From positions 2,480,001-2,544,000 of the forward strand of contig NZ_CP037953.1 in the NCBI RefSeq assembly GCF_009756665.1: a stretch of 64,000 bases of DNA, given 5' to 3'. Positions 44,438-53,007 of the stretch are shown piece after piece; within the stretch, counting starts at the first letter, position 1, and each line of letters starts with the position of its first letter. A model generated the notes under the pieces. The model was not told the DNA's origin, did not search any database, and saw only the letters and a program-made list of their open reading frames with translations. This DNA comes from Permianibacter aggregans. Lineage in GTDB: Bacteria; Pseudomonadota; Gammaproteobacteria; Enterobacterales; Permianibacteraceae. The translations under genes were made by a program, and so were the position numbers.

Positions 44438-45346
44438 ATGTTGTTCAAACCTGAGCGATATTTATGGCGCCGGCAATCAGCGCCAGATTTGCGCCAATGT
44501 GCAACTCGATTGCCGTACGAGGACAAGGATAGTCGCGATCAGTTGAAGCGCGAAGCGAAAGACCTGCTGGAAGAAAGTCAGAAGGAACTGATTGAGTCGC
44601 AACATCGCTTGAACGTTATCGATACCCATGCGGTACTGTTGATACTGCAAGGCATGGACGCGGCCGGTAAGGATGGCATCATCAAGCATGTGCTGTCCGG
44701 TTTGAACCCGCTTTATTGCCAAATCACAGGCTTTCGCGCGCCTAGCTCAATCGAGCTCGAATATCCATTTTTGTCACGCTATGTCGCGCACTTGCCGCAG
44801 CGTGGTCATATCGGTTTGTTCAATCGCTCCTGGTATGAAGAAACCGTAACGGTAAAGATATTTCCCGAATTTTTGCACAAACAGCGCATTGCCCTGGAGG
44901 CGATCAACGACAGGTTCTGGCAGCATCGTTTTGAAGACATCAATCATTTCGAACAGCACCTGACGCGGAACGGCATCGCCATCATCAAATGCTTCCTGCA
45001 TGTATCAAGAGAGGAACAGCGTCAACGCCTGCTGGACCGTGTCGTCAAACCGGAAAAGTTCTGGAAGTTCGATCCGTTCGATCTGGAAACCCGTAAACGC
45101 TGGGACGAATTCATGCAGGCCTGGAATGAAACGCTGACCGCGACCGACAGCGAGCACGCGCCCTGGCATGTGATTCCGGCCGATGACAAGCCGATGGCTC
45201 GAGCTCTGGTGGCGCGTCTGCTGGCCAGCACCATCGATGCGCTGCCATTGAAAGAAAAATCATTCAGCGAGACGCAATTGGAGCGCATCAAAGAGGCGCG
45301 TATGATATTGGAAAATGAAAAAGACGATTCTGCTGAACATGACTGA
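44438..45346 (+). CDS. ppk2: Polyphosphate kinase 2 family protein
   Basis: A 302-residue PPK2 enzyme, which moves phosphate between polyphosphate and nucleotides. Walker A is GMDAAGKDG, followed by [18 protein letters not shown] and the lid motif FNRSWYEE. The conserved Asp pair of PPK2 lies in AAGKDG and [19 protein letters not shown]. Class I/II/III cannot be decided by eye. Its stop overlaps the pdxH start region by 8 bases (ATGACTGA). A polyphosphate-related role near the phosphate-binding-type gene upstream is suggestive, though they are 102 bases apart. Confidence 0.9.
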   Translation: MLFKPERYLWRRQSAPDLRQCATRLPYEDKDSRDQLKREAKDLLEESQKELIESQHRLNVIDTHAVLLILQGMDAAGKDGIIKHVLSGLNPLYCQITGFRAPSSIELEYPFLSRYVAHLPQRGHIGLFNRSWYEETVTVKIFPEFLHKQRIALEAINDRFWQHRFEDINHFEQHLTRNGIAIIKCFLHVSREEQRQRLLDRVVKPEKFWKFDPFDLETRKRWDEFMQAWNETLTATDSEHAPWHVIPADDKPMARALVARLLASTIDALPLKEKSFSETQLERIKEARMILENEKDDSAEHD

Positions 45347-45974
45347 CATTGCCTCGATTCGCAAAGACTACAGCAAACAGGCGTTGAGCCCCGAGCAATG
45401 CGCACCGGAGCCATTCAGCCAGTTTCGTGTCTGGCTTGATGAAGCGATTGCGGCCCAGGTGCATGAACCGACGGCGATGCATCTGGCGACGGTCGATACC
45501 GAAGGCCGGCCCAGCGGTCGTATCGTGCTGCTGAAAAGCGCTGAGCACGAACAATTTGTTTTCTTCACCAACTATTTGAGTCGCAAGGGCGAGCAATTGC
45601 AGCACAATCCGCACGCGGCATTGACGTTTTTCTGGCCGGAACTGGAACGGCAGGTGCGCATTGAAGGCTGGGTCGAAAAATTGCCGGAGCCGCAATCCGA
45701 TGCGTACTTCAACAGCCGGCCCTTGGCCAGTCGCATTGGCGCCTGGGCCAGTCCGCAGAGTCAGGTCATTGACGAAAAAACCGATCTCTTGAAACGCGCT
45801 GCTGAATACGGTATTAAGTTTGCGCTGCATGTGCCAAGGCCGCCACATTGGGGCGGATACGCGGTCAACGCTGATCGGGTCGAATTCTGGCAAGGTCGGC
45901 CAAGCCGCTTGCATGATCGGGTGTGTTACCGACGTGCGGCAGAACAGTGGCTAAAAGAACGATTGGCACCCTGA
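45339..45974 (+). CDS. pdxH: Pyridoxamine/pyridoxine 5'-phosphate oxidase
   Basis: A 211-residue FMN enzyme that makes pyridoxal 5'-phosphate. Family features are [11 protein letters not shown] at the start, [21 protein letters not shown] (FMN-binding loop), [46 protein letters not shown] and the C-terminal [15 protein letters not shown] with [11 protein letters not shown] 45339 matches the family; an upstream in-frame ATG (45315) lies deep inside ppk2. It overlaps ppk2, indicating coupled translation. Confidence 0.97.
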   Translation: MTDIASIRKDYSKQALSPEQCAPEPFSQFRVWLDEAIAAQVHEPTAMHLATVDTEGRPSGRIVLLKSAEHEQFVFFTNYLSRKGEQLQHNPHAALTFFWPELERQVRIEGWVEKLPEPQSDAYFNSRPLASRIGAWASPQSQVIDEKTDLLKRAAEYGIKFALHVPRPPHWGGYAVNADRVEFWQGRPSRLHDRVCYRRAAEQWLKERLAP

Positions 45975-46032
45975 AACGTGGCAACAGATGATGATTCGGG
46001 GTTTGCAACGGATAAGCGCAGGAAACCGCATC

Positions 46033-46287
46033 ATGTCGAAGAAAAATAAACCGGCAAACAAACCGAGCGGCCGGGAAAAATTGCTGGCGACCCGCATCCG
46101 GGTGCGTAAACGTCGCCTGGTCACCGCAATGGTTGGTGTATTGATCCTGACGGCCTTTTTGATTGCCGATTACCTGCGCGATATTCCCGGTGAATGGTAC
46201 GCGCTGACCTTGTGGATTTTTCCGCTCGCCTGGCTGCTCGACAGCCAATACCTGCGCAAAATCGAAACGGATTTGCGCCACCACTGA
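46033..46287 (+). CDS. Small two-helix membrane protein (84 aa)
   Basis: An 84-residue protein with a basic N-terminus (KKNKPANKPSGREKLLATRIRVRKRR) followed by two hydrophobic segments (LVTAMVGVLILTAFLIADYL and WYALTLWIFPLAWLLD). ATG 46033 is chosen because it starts the basic tail; an earlier frame start at 45988 has no ribosome site. No family name. The next gene, also a membrane protein, begins 18 bases later with a good ribosome site, so the two may be co-transcribed. Confidence 0.6.
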   Translation: MSKKNKPANKPSGREKLLATRIRVRKRRLVTAMVGVLILTAFLIADYLRDIPGEWYALTLWIFPLAWLLDSQYLRKIETDLRHH

Positions 46288-46305
46288 TTTTCTGAGGAGC
46301 AAAAC

Positions 46306-46950
46306 ATGTCCGAAGCCCAGCGCCGATTCCTGATTGCGCTGGTCAGCGGTGCGTTGCCGATTATCGCGGTGATTCTGGCATCCAGCATCAGCGTCGCGCA
46401 CCAACGTTTGCCGGATTGTCAGCTATTCATTGATGGCTGTGTGTCGATCAGCAGAGCGGTGCGCCAAAACGAATCGATTGGCTATTTCCGGCTGTTGATG
46501 AGCATTGCGGCGATTGCGCTGTTTTATTTCTGGCGCGATTGGCGTGTACCGAATATCGCCGCGGCCGCGCAAACACGGGTACGCTGGTTGGCTTATATCG
46601 CGCTGCTGGCTTTGATCGTTTATGTTTGGACACTGGGAACCGATGGTCGTTTGTATACGTTCATGCGTCGCATCGGCATTTTCGTGTTCTTTGGCGGCAC
46701 GCTGGTCGCGCAACTGATGAGCTTGCGGCTGTGGTTGCAGTCTGGCATTCGAGATCAGGCGTTAACGGTGCTGAAAACGCTGACCTGGCTCATTTATCTA
46801 CTCGGGCTTGCGCATCTGGCGATAAAGCTGAGCATCGATTCCGATGTATGGGAAAATCGTTTCGAGTGGTGGATAGGCACGCTATTGAGCGTCTGGTATC
46901 TCGCCTATGCGCGGTTGCAATGGCGTGTTGACCAACGTGCCCAATTGTGA
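46306..46950 (+). CDS. Multi-spanning membrane protein of unknown function (214 aa)
   Basis: A 214-residue protein with about six hydrophobic helices separated by short loops (LIALVSGALPIIAVILASSI; LLMSIAAIALFYFW; WLAYIALLALIVYVW; GIFVFFGGTLVAQLMSL; LTWLIYLLGLAHLAI; WIGTLLSVWYLAYARL). A Cys pair (DCQLFIDGCV) lies in the first periplasmic loop. TGAGGAG lies 8 bases before ATG 46306. No family is recognised. Confidence 0.65.
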   Translation: MSEAQRRFLIALVSGALPIIAVILASSISVAHQRLPDCQLFIDGCVSISRAVRQNESIGYFRLLMSIAAIALFYFWRDWRVPNIAAAAQTRVRWLAYIALLALIVYVWTLGTDGRLYTFMRRIGIFVFFGGTLVAQLMSLRLWLQSGIRDQALTVLKTLTWLIYLLGLAHLAIKLSIDSDVWENRFEWWIGTLLSVWYLAYARLQWRVDQRAQL

Positions 46951-47037
46951 ACGCCAAGACGCCGACGGCATGCGGGAAAGTTACCGTCGGCGACGTCCAT
47001 GACCGTGGATCGGTGGAGCGCGGATCGACTTTATGAA

Positions 47038-47292
47038 TCAACGCGCGGAATAGGGTAACGCTATCTTGTGATAAAGCTGATCTTTCAAAAGGCAGCGGCG
47101 TTTTTTCAACTCTTCAAAATAGTAATCGGAAGTGGGAATGCCAGACATTTGCAGGCCGCGAATGCGTTTATCGAGGGAGTGATATTCTTCAGCAATGGTG
47201 GCGAAATCAGCGTCTTGTTTCCACAAATATTCAATACGGTCGGTGTGTTCGGGAAATTCGTTGAACAAATTATGATCGTCTACATACGACAT
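47038..47292 (-). CDS. YdcH/DUF465-family small protein
   Basis: An 84-residue protein with the DUF465 pattern: HNLFNEFPEHTDRIEYLWKQDADFATIAEEYHSLDKRI, then FEELKKRRCLLKDQLYHKI. Members are soluble helical hairpins of unknown role, common in proteobacteria. A ribosome site GAGGAGGA lies just before the ATG. It is monocistronic between convergent and divergent neighbours. Confidence 0.88.
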   Translation of the reverse strand: MSYVDDHNLFNEFPEHTDRIEYLWKQDADFATIAEEYHSLDKRIRGLQMSGIPTSDYYFEELKKRRCLLKDQLYHKIALPYSAR

Positions 47293-47400
47293 GGCGGCGT
47301 CCTCCTCTAATACTGCCCCGTCACCATCTAATCGTAGGTAAAATGCGTGAGCTTGCGGGGCAAACGTTTAGACTGATTACCTATCAAGGAGTACGCTTTC

Positions 47401-47649
47401 ATGCCAGATCCGACCATAGCAAAACGCGGGCCTTATCCGGTAACTGTCGTCAAAGGTAAAAACTATTACTGGTGTGCCTGCGGCAACAGCAAAAATCAAC
47501 CGTTCTGCGACGGCTCACATAAAGGCGGCCCGTTCGAGCCATTGCTCTACACGGCGGAAGAAAACGAGGTGCTGTATTTCTGTGGCTGCAAGCACAGCAA
47601 AGACCAGCCTTTCTGCGACAGCTCGCATCATCGACTTGGCGGTTGCTGA
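47401..47649 (+). CDS. CDGSH iron-sulfur domain protein (two motifs)
   Basis: An 82-residue protein with two CDGSH-type [2Fe-2S] motifs: CACGNSKNQPFCDGSH (about 23-38) and CGCKHSKDQPFCDSSH (about 60-75). Each has the three Cys and one His ligands; the second has Ser in place of Gly in the motif name, but all ligands remain. Two-motif proteins of this kind (MiNT/CISD3-like) occur in bacteria and probably act in redox or iron-sulfur handling. It converges on the next gene across a strong hairpin. Confidence 0.93.
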   Translation: MPDPTIAKRGPYPVTVVKGKNYYWCACGNSKNQPFCDGSHKGGPFEPLLYTAEENEVLYFCGCKHSKDQPFCDSSHHRLGGC

Positions 47650-47661
47650 CTCCAATGGTGG

Positions 47662-47699
47662 TGAAACTGAAACGGCCCAGCAGGGCCGTTTCAGTTTCA
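47662..47699. terminator. Long perfect hairpin between convergent genes
   Basis: A 17-base-pair stem, TGAAACTGAAACGGCCC paired with GGGCCGTTTCAGTTTCA, surrounds the 4-base loop AGCA. It sits 13 bases after the CDGSH gene and 18 bases before the end of the convergent gene, so it is a likely bidirectional terminator, although neither side has a clean T run. Confidence 0.7.
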
Positions 47700-47716
47700 G
47701 TCCTCGCCGACAACCT

Positions 47717-48487
47717 TCACTCTTTCATCGGCATCGACATATCTTTGCGCCAGCGATAGATCTCGTAGTGCACGGCTTCGAAATTATTCATCCAATCGTT
47801 GAGCAATGTGGTGGCCTTCTTTTCCGAGCCAAGATGCTTGGCCAGCATTTCACTGAACGATTGCTCAGACGAAGCCATACCCGCATAGTTCTTGTACGGC
47901 ACCACCAGGGATAGTCCTGGTTTGCCATTGACGGTTGAATCCCAAGCCCAGTAGTAAGGCCATTTCATTGCTTTCGCTGCATCGCTCAACGTCTTCTTGG
48001 TTCGTTCCAGTGACTGGTGGCTGCCCATCTTCGGAACATAGTGCGAGATACCGACCATGGCAAATTCATGCTCGCCTTCGGGCCAGTGGCTGTTGGCCAT
48101 ATCCACGCGGGCGAAATGATGCTCATAACCCTTGACCAATTGATCAACATTGGCGCGCCAATCGTCCATGATCTTTGATTCGGTTACCCACTGTTCGTAG
48201 CGATCCAGTTCGTCCCATGCGAAGCAACAATAACGGACATAGTAATGACGTAGTTCATCGCCGGTGACGGCCGTCCAAGTTTGCCATGCGCGCGGATCGC
48301 CACTTTCTTTGCGATTATCCAAGTGCAGCTTGAACGCCGTTTCAAAGGCGAGCGCTTTTCCACGCTCGATTTTCATTACCCATATTTCGGAGAGATTAGC
48401 GTCACTATCTTTCTCGGCGGCAACGCTGAGTGATGCTAGCGGCAACGCCACAGCCAAAATAGCACTCAGGAATAATGGACATTTCAT
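47717..48487 (-). CDS. Exported protein of unknown function (256 aa)
   Basis: A 256-residue protein with a signal peptide (MKCPLFLSAILAVALPLASLSVAAE). The mature part has two similar halves with the pattern of dimeric alpha-beta-barrel domains (SEIWVMKIERGKALAFETAFKLHLDNRKE...WQTWTAV and FAMVGISHYVPKMGSHQSLERTKKTL...). No catalytic motif is recognised. It is preceded by GGAGCC before ATG 48487 and lies 65 bases downstream of the stop of the EF-G-like gene on the same strand. Confidence 0.65.
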   Translation of the reverse strand: MKCPLFLSAILAVALPLASLSVAAEKDSDANLSEIWVMKIERGKALAFETAFKLHLDNRKESGDPRAWQTWTAVTGDELRHYYVRYCCFAWDELDRYEQWVTESKIMDDWRANVDQLVKGYEHHFARVDMANSHWPEGEHEFAMVGISHYVPKMGSHQSLERTKKTLSDAAKAMKWPYYWAWDSTVNGKPGLSLVVPYKNYAGMASSEQSFSEMLAKHLGSEKKATTLLNDWMNNFEAVHYEIYRWRKDMSMPMKE

Positions 48488-48552
48488 GTTCGGCTCCTTC
48501 GATGATTGAGGGGGGAAAGGAGCGCGACGGGTACCACTCAGATCAAATGCGA

Positions 48553-50601
48553 TTAATCCTCCTCGCCACGCTGATAGCGTTTCTGCAGTTCCTGTTGAAG
48601 ATGGGGCGGCACGGTGTCGTAGTGGCTGAATTGAAGCTCCAGCGAACCGTCACCACCACTCAGGGATTTCAGCCTGAGCTGAAACGTCGGCAATTCTCCC
48701 ATCGGTAGTTTTGCAAACACTTTACTGCGCTCGGCACCATTGCTGTCAGTGCCGGTGATCATGCCGCGATGTGAGCTGAGTTCGCTAGTGATGTCGCCGA
48801 GTTTCTGGCCTTCGATGTCAATGCTCAAGCTGGCTATCGGTTCCAGTATCACCGGTTTCGCTTTATCGATGGCATCCAGCATTGCCTTCTTGCCGGCAGC
48901 GATAAACGCTACTTCTTTCGAGTCGACTGAGTGATGTTTGCCGTCATAAACAATAACCCGCAAATCCTGCAATGGATAACCGGCAATGGCGCCGGTTTCA
49001 CAAATTTCGCGCACGCCTTTTTCTACGGCCGGTAGAAATTGGAATGGAATGGCGCCGCCAACGACCTTGTCGACAAACTCAAAACCACTACCGCGTGGCA
49101 AGGGTTCAACGCGCAAATACACTTCACCAAACTGGCCGGCACCACCGGTTTGTTTTTTGTGCCGGGCATGGCCTTCGGCATGGGCGGTAATGGTTTCCCG
49201 ATAGGCCACCGATGGCGTGTGAGTGTGAAATTCGGCATTGAAGCGTTGCTGCATTTTTTCCAGCGCGATTTTCAAGTGGAATTCGCCAATGCCGTGCAGC
49301 ACGGTTTCGTTTTGTTGACGCCGGTGTTCGAGCCGCAGGCTGGGATCTTCCGCAGTGATTTTATGCAGCGCATCGGACAGCCGCGCTTCATCGCCATGCT
49401 TCAACGGCGTCAATGCCAAACCGTGCTGTGCCGACGGCAGTGGCATCGGTTGCAAGTGATGATGATCTTCCTCGTGCGAGTCGTGCACGACCGCGTTGTA
49501 ACTTAAGTCATCGACTTTGCTGATGGCGACTATATCGCCAGGCATTGCCTGCGGAATCTCGGTGGTTTGTTTGCCTTGCACATCGAGCAAATGGGCCAGT
49601 TTGAATGGTTTGCGGGCATCGCCGATAAACAGCGACTGACCAGTGCTGAACACGCCCTGATGTACGCGCAACCAGGCAATGCGGCCGACGTACGGGTCGA
49701 TGCTGACATGAAAAACATGCGCAAGCGCATGTTTGTCTTTGTCCGGGAGCACCGTTATCGGCTTGGCTTGAGCGCCTTCGCCTTTCAGGAATAACGGCGG
49801 GTTGGCCTCAATGGGGTTCGGAGCCAACTCCGCGAAAATCGTTAACATTTCGTCGAGCCCGGCGCCGGTGCGAGCGCTGGTGAACAACACTGGCACACAA
49901 TGGCCTTCGCGCAGCGCTTGCTCAAAGGCATCGTGCAATTGCTCCGGTGTCAGCGTTTCGCCTTGTTCCAGATAGCGCGACATCAGCGCTTCGTCGAGCT
50001 CGACAATCTGGTCGATGATCGCTTCATGCGCGGCATCGACATCACCCACATCGGTCGCGACTTTTTTCGGCGCGAAATAGCAGTCGATGACTTGCTCGCC
50101 GCCATACGCCGGCAGATTGATCGGCAAACAGTGTTTGCCGAGCCGCTGCTCAATGCTGTGCAGCAAGGCCGGCAATTGCTCGGCATGACCGTCGATTTTG
50201 TTGATCACCAGAAAGCAATCGAGGCCGCGATCGCGCGCTGCCTGATACAGGCGCTCGGTAGCGGTATCGAGCCCGGCATTGGCGGCAACCACAATGAACG
50301 CCGATTCCACTGCCGTCAGCACACTGAGGCTGCGGCCATGCAGTTCCGGGTATCCTGGGGTATCAACGATATGCAGTTCGATATCGTTGTAGGTGGTGTG
50401 ACAGAGCGCCGGTTCCAGCGAATGGCCGGAGGCTTTCTCCATCGGGTCGAAGTCGCAGACGGTGTTGCCCTGCTCGACAGTACCAGCGTTATTGATGGCG
50501 CCGGTACGTAGCAACAATTGCTCAACGAGGGTGGTTTTGCCGCTGGCCGCGTTGCCGATGAACGCGATATTGCGGATTTCCGAAATGGGTTTGCCGGCCA
50601 T
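48553..50601 (-). CDS. Elongation factor G-like GTPase
   Basis: A 682-residue translational GTPase of the EF-G family, probably the divergent paralogue often annotated 'EF-G-like' or FusA2, since the canonical fusA is normally in the str operon. GTPase motifs: P-loop FIGNAASGKTT (G1), DTPGY (G3) and NKID (G4). Domains II-V follow, including the domain IV stretch YRETITAHAEGHARHKKQTGGAGQFGEVYLRVEP. The switch/G2 region is divergent. ATG 50601 follows GGAGGACAGGT. Role may be ribosome recycling or stress-related translation; not determinable here. Confidence 0.9.
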   Translation of the reverse strand: MAGKPISEIRNIAFIGNAASGKTTLVEQLLLRTGAINNAGTVEQGNTVCDFDPMEKASGHSLEPALCHTTYNDIELHIVDTPGYPELHGRSLSVLTAVESAFIVVAANAGLDTATERLYQAARDRGLDCFLVINKIDGHAEQLPALLHSIEQRLGKHCLPINLPAYGGEQVIDCYFAPKKVATDVGDVDAAHEAIIDQIVELDEALMSRYLEQGETLTPEQLHDAFEQALREGHCVPVLFTSARTGAGLDEMLTIFAELAPNPIEANPPLFLKGEGAQAKPITVLPDKDKHALAHVFHVSIDPYVGRIAWLRVHQGVFSTGQSLFIGDARKPFKLAHLLDVQGKQTTEIPQAMPGDIVAISKVDDLSYNAVVHDSHEEDHHHLQPMPLPSAQHGLALTPLKHGDEARLSDALHKITAEDPSLRLEHRRQQNETVLHGIGEFHLKIALEKMQQRFNAEFHTHTPSVAYRETITAHAEGHARHKKQTGGAGQFGEVYLRVEPLPRGSGFEFVDKVVGGAIPFQFLPAVEKGVREICETGAIAGYPLQDLRVIVYDGKHHSVDSKEVAFIAAGKKAMLDAIDKAKPVILEPIASLSIDIEGQKLGDITSELSSHRGMITGTDSNGAERSKVFAKLPMGELPTFQLRLKSLSGGDGSLELQFSHYDTVPPHLQQELQKRYQRGEED

Positions 50602-50790
50602 ACCTGTCCTCCCAATATTCTGGAATGCGGGTACGGCCCAACCCCGAGCGATAAACGAGTATAGGCCAATTCAGCTTCTCGGGTCGGCGGACCACCAGCG
50701 GCTCTGAATTTGAGGTAGGTACGTACGATTCGGTTCGTTCGACGATTGCGGCTACAATAGCGGCACTTTGTCTCCGATGATTCCCATGCC

Positions 50791-51444
50791 ATGAATGCCA
50801 ATGATTTGAAACGCCAAGCCGCGCTGGCCGCGCTGGCCTATGTCGAAGAAGACACCATCCTCGGGGTCGGCACCGGCAGCACGACCAATTGTTTTATCGA
50901 TTTGCTGGCCGAGAAAGGCATACGGCTGAAAGCCTGCGTCAGCAGCTCGAAAGCCACCGAACAGCGCCTGCGCGATCATGGCTATGAAGTGATCGACTTG
51001 AATCAGGCCGGCACCATTCCGCTTTATGTCGATGGCGCCGATGAAACCGATGCCAAACGCCAGTTGATCAAAGGCGGTGGTGCGGCACTGACTCGCGAGA
51101 AAATTTGCGCCGCCGCGGCGCAGCAATTCGTCTGCATTGTCGATCAGAGCAAGCTGGTGCCGCAGCTTGGCAAGTTTCCGTTGCCGGTCGAAGTGATTCC
51201 GATGGCGCGCTCACTGGTGGCGCGCGAACTGGTCAAGCTCGGCGGCGATCCGGTCTATCGCGAAGGCGTCACCACCGATAACGGCAATGTCATTCTCGAC
51301 GTCTGGCATCTGGATATCACCGACGCGAAAGCGCTGGAGCAGAAAATCAACAATCTGCCTGGTGTCGTCACCAATGGTTTATTTGCGCTGCGTCCAGCCG
51401 ACCGGGTGTTGATTGCCCGTCCGGACCGTATCGATACGTTGTAA
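50791..51444 (+). CDS. rpiA: Ribose-5-phosphate isomerase A
   Basis: A 217-residue RpiA, interconverting ribose 5-phosphate and ribulose 5-phosphate in the pentose phosphate pathway. Motifs: [17 protein letters not shown] (phosphate-binding), [27 protein letters not shown] (catalytic Asp-Glu), [19 protein letters not shown] and [17 protein letters not shown]. Length matches E. coli RpiA (219). Divergent from the EF-G-like gene; the GNAT gene follows after 7 bases. Confidence 0.97.
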   Translation: MNANDLKRQAALAALAYVEEDTILGVGTGSTTNCFIDLLAEKGIRLKACVSSSKATEQRLRDHGYEVIDLNQAGTIPLYVDGADETDAKRQLIKGGGAALTREKICAAAAQQFVCIVDQSKLVPQLGKFPLPVEVIPMARSLVARELVKLGGDPVYREGVTTDNGNVILDVWHLDITDAKALEQKINNLPGVVTNGLFALRPADRVLIARPDRIDTL

Positions 51445-51451
51445 GGCGGAA

Positions 51452-52003
51452 ATGGATTTTCCCGAACTGCTGACCGAACGCCTGCGGCTGCGGCCATTTC
51501 GCGAAAGCGATTTGCCGGTGTTCGCGGCCTATCGCTGCGACAAGGCGCTGTGCCGCTACCAAAGCTGGGACACGTTCGATGATGCCCAGGTGCAGAACTT
51601 CTGGCAGCAGCAGAAAGCGCTGCCATTCGGCCAGCTCGGTAGCTGGTATCAAATCGCCATCGCTGAGCGTGCATCGGATCGGATGCTTGGCGATTGCGCC
51701 GTGCATTTTCTGGCCGCCGATGAAGTCGAGCTGGGTTTTACGTTGCCATTCGCCTTGCAAGGCAAGGGTTACATGACCGAAGCATTGACCGGGCTGCGTG
51801 AGCAACTGGGCAAGCAGCTTGGCATTCGCTCGCTGCTGGCCTATACCGATCTGCGCAACACGCCTTCACAGCGCCTGCTGGAGCGTCTCGGTTTTATCCG
51901 CGAGAGGGTTATCGAAAGGGCCGGTTTTTACAAAGGCGAATGGTGCGACGACGCCTTGTACCGCTGGCCGGCCACATCGGCAGCGGAACCGGAACACCCG
52001 TAG
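51452..52003 (+). CDS. GNAT-family N-acetyltransferase
   Basis: A 183-residue GNAT acetyltransferase of the RimJ/RimL-like type: LLTERLRLRPFRESDLPVFAAYR at the N-terminus, motif A as FALQGKGYMTEALTGLREQL, and TPSQRLLERLGFIRERV at the acetyl-CoA-binding end. Substrate is unknown. ATG 51452 is 7 bases after the rpiA stop, with AAGGCGG in the gap, so it is probably in one transcript with rpiA. The last residues are acidic and variable. Confidence 0.9.
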   Translation: MDFPELLTERLRLRPFRESDLPVFAAYRCDKALCRYQSWDTFDDAQVQNFWQQQKALPFGQLGSWYQIAIAERASDRMLGDCAVHFLAADEVELGFTLPFALQGKGYMTEALTGLREQLGKQLGIRSLLAYTDLRNTPSQRLLERLGFIRERVIERAGFYKGEWCDDALYRWPATSAAEPEHP

Positions 52004-52215
52004 CAGCGAGAATTGCTATACTCGCGCCAAAACACCGTTGGCGGTGTCGAATCAGTTTGGAGCCCTGTTGGCAATTGCTCAAGCGTGACGAAATGCGCAA
52101 ATCGACGCGCCGATAGTCCGATTCAGAGCAGTCCACACAAGGGTTTCACGCCCGGTTCAGGCCAAGGTTGGCAATCTGAGCGCCTGTTTTTTTCGCTCAC
52201 AGACAAGGATGAAGC

Positions 52216-53007
52216 ATGAATCGCCTTCTTTTTCCATTATTCGCCCTGTGTTTCTCCGCGCAAATTGCTGCCGATGCCGCTGGCAACGCGTTGGCACAAC
52301 AGGTGCGCGACCGTCCAACCGGCAAAGACAGTTTCACCCAGGGCAGCATGGTGCTGCTGGAACCGGGCCGGGCACCACGAGTGCGCAAGATGCACACCTA
52401 TCAGCTGGAGCCGAGTGAGAACGCACAATGGACGCTGATTCGCTTCACCGACCCGGCCGATATTGCCGACACCGGTTTGCTGACGCTCGATCACGCCAGC
52501 GGCGAAACTGATCAATGGGTCTACCTGCCAGCGGTGCGTAAAGCCCGGCGCATTCCCTCGGAACGGCGTGGCGGCAACTTTGTCGGTTCCGATTTGATTT
52601 ACGAAGATTTGCGCGACCGCAAAGTCGAGGTCGATGAACATCTGATCATTGGTGAAGAAGCCATCGAAGGCCAGATGTGCAAGGTGCTGCAAAGCATTCC
52701 GAAAGACAAATCCTCATCGGAATACAGCAAGCGCGTCAGCTGGGTGCATCCGCAAACCTTGGTGGCCTTGCGTGCCGAGGTCTATGCCGGTGGCGACAAA
52801 CCGATCAAGCGGCTGGAAGTGCGCAAGCTGCAAAAAATTCAAAACTATTGGACGGTCATGGAACTGGCCGTTACCGATCTGAAAAGCGGTCACAGCACGC
52901 GCATATTGGCCGACACGGTGCGCTACGACATCGGCTTGCCGGAGCAGATGTTCACGGTCAACGTGCTCGAAGATCCGTTGCAAGAAGCCAGCTTCTACAC
53001 CCCCTAA
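52216..53007 (+). CDS. LolA-like outer-membrane lipoprotein-sorting protein
   Basis: A 263-residue exported protein. The signal peptide is about residues 1-22 (MNRLLFPLFALCFSAQIAADA). The mature domain is the 'outer membrane lipoprotein-sorting' fold: TFTQGSMVLLEPG-like strands, RFTDPADIADTGLLTLDH, QWVYLPAVRKARRIP, GSDLIYEDL. These proteins are usually encoded with RND/MMPL exporters and an outer-membrane barrel, and may carry hydrophobic cargo across the periplasm. Here it starts a three-gene operon (LolA-like, barrel, RND) with no gap to the next gene. Confidence 0.88.
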   Translation: MNRLLFPLFALCFSAQIAADAAGNALAQQVRDRPTGKDSFTQGSMVLLEPGRAPRVRKMHTYQLEPSENAQWTLIRFTDPADIADTGLLTLDHASGETDQWVYLPAVRKARRIPSERRGGNFVGSDLIYEDLRDRKVEVDEHLIIGEEAIEGQMCKVLQSIPKDKSSSEYSKRVSWVHPQTLVALRAEVYAGGDKPIKRLEVRKLQKIQNYWTVMELAVTDLKSGHSTRILADTVRYDIGLPEQMFTVNVLEDPLQEASFYTP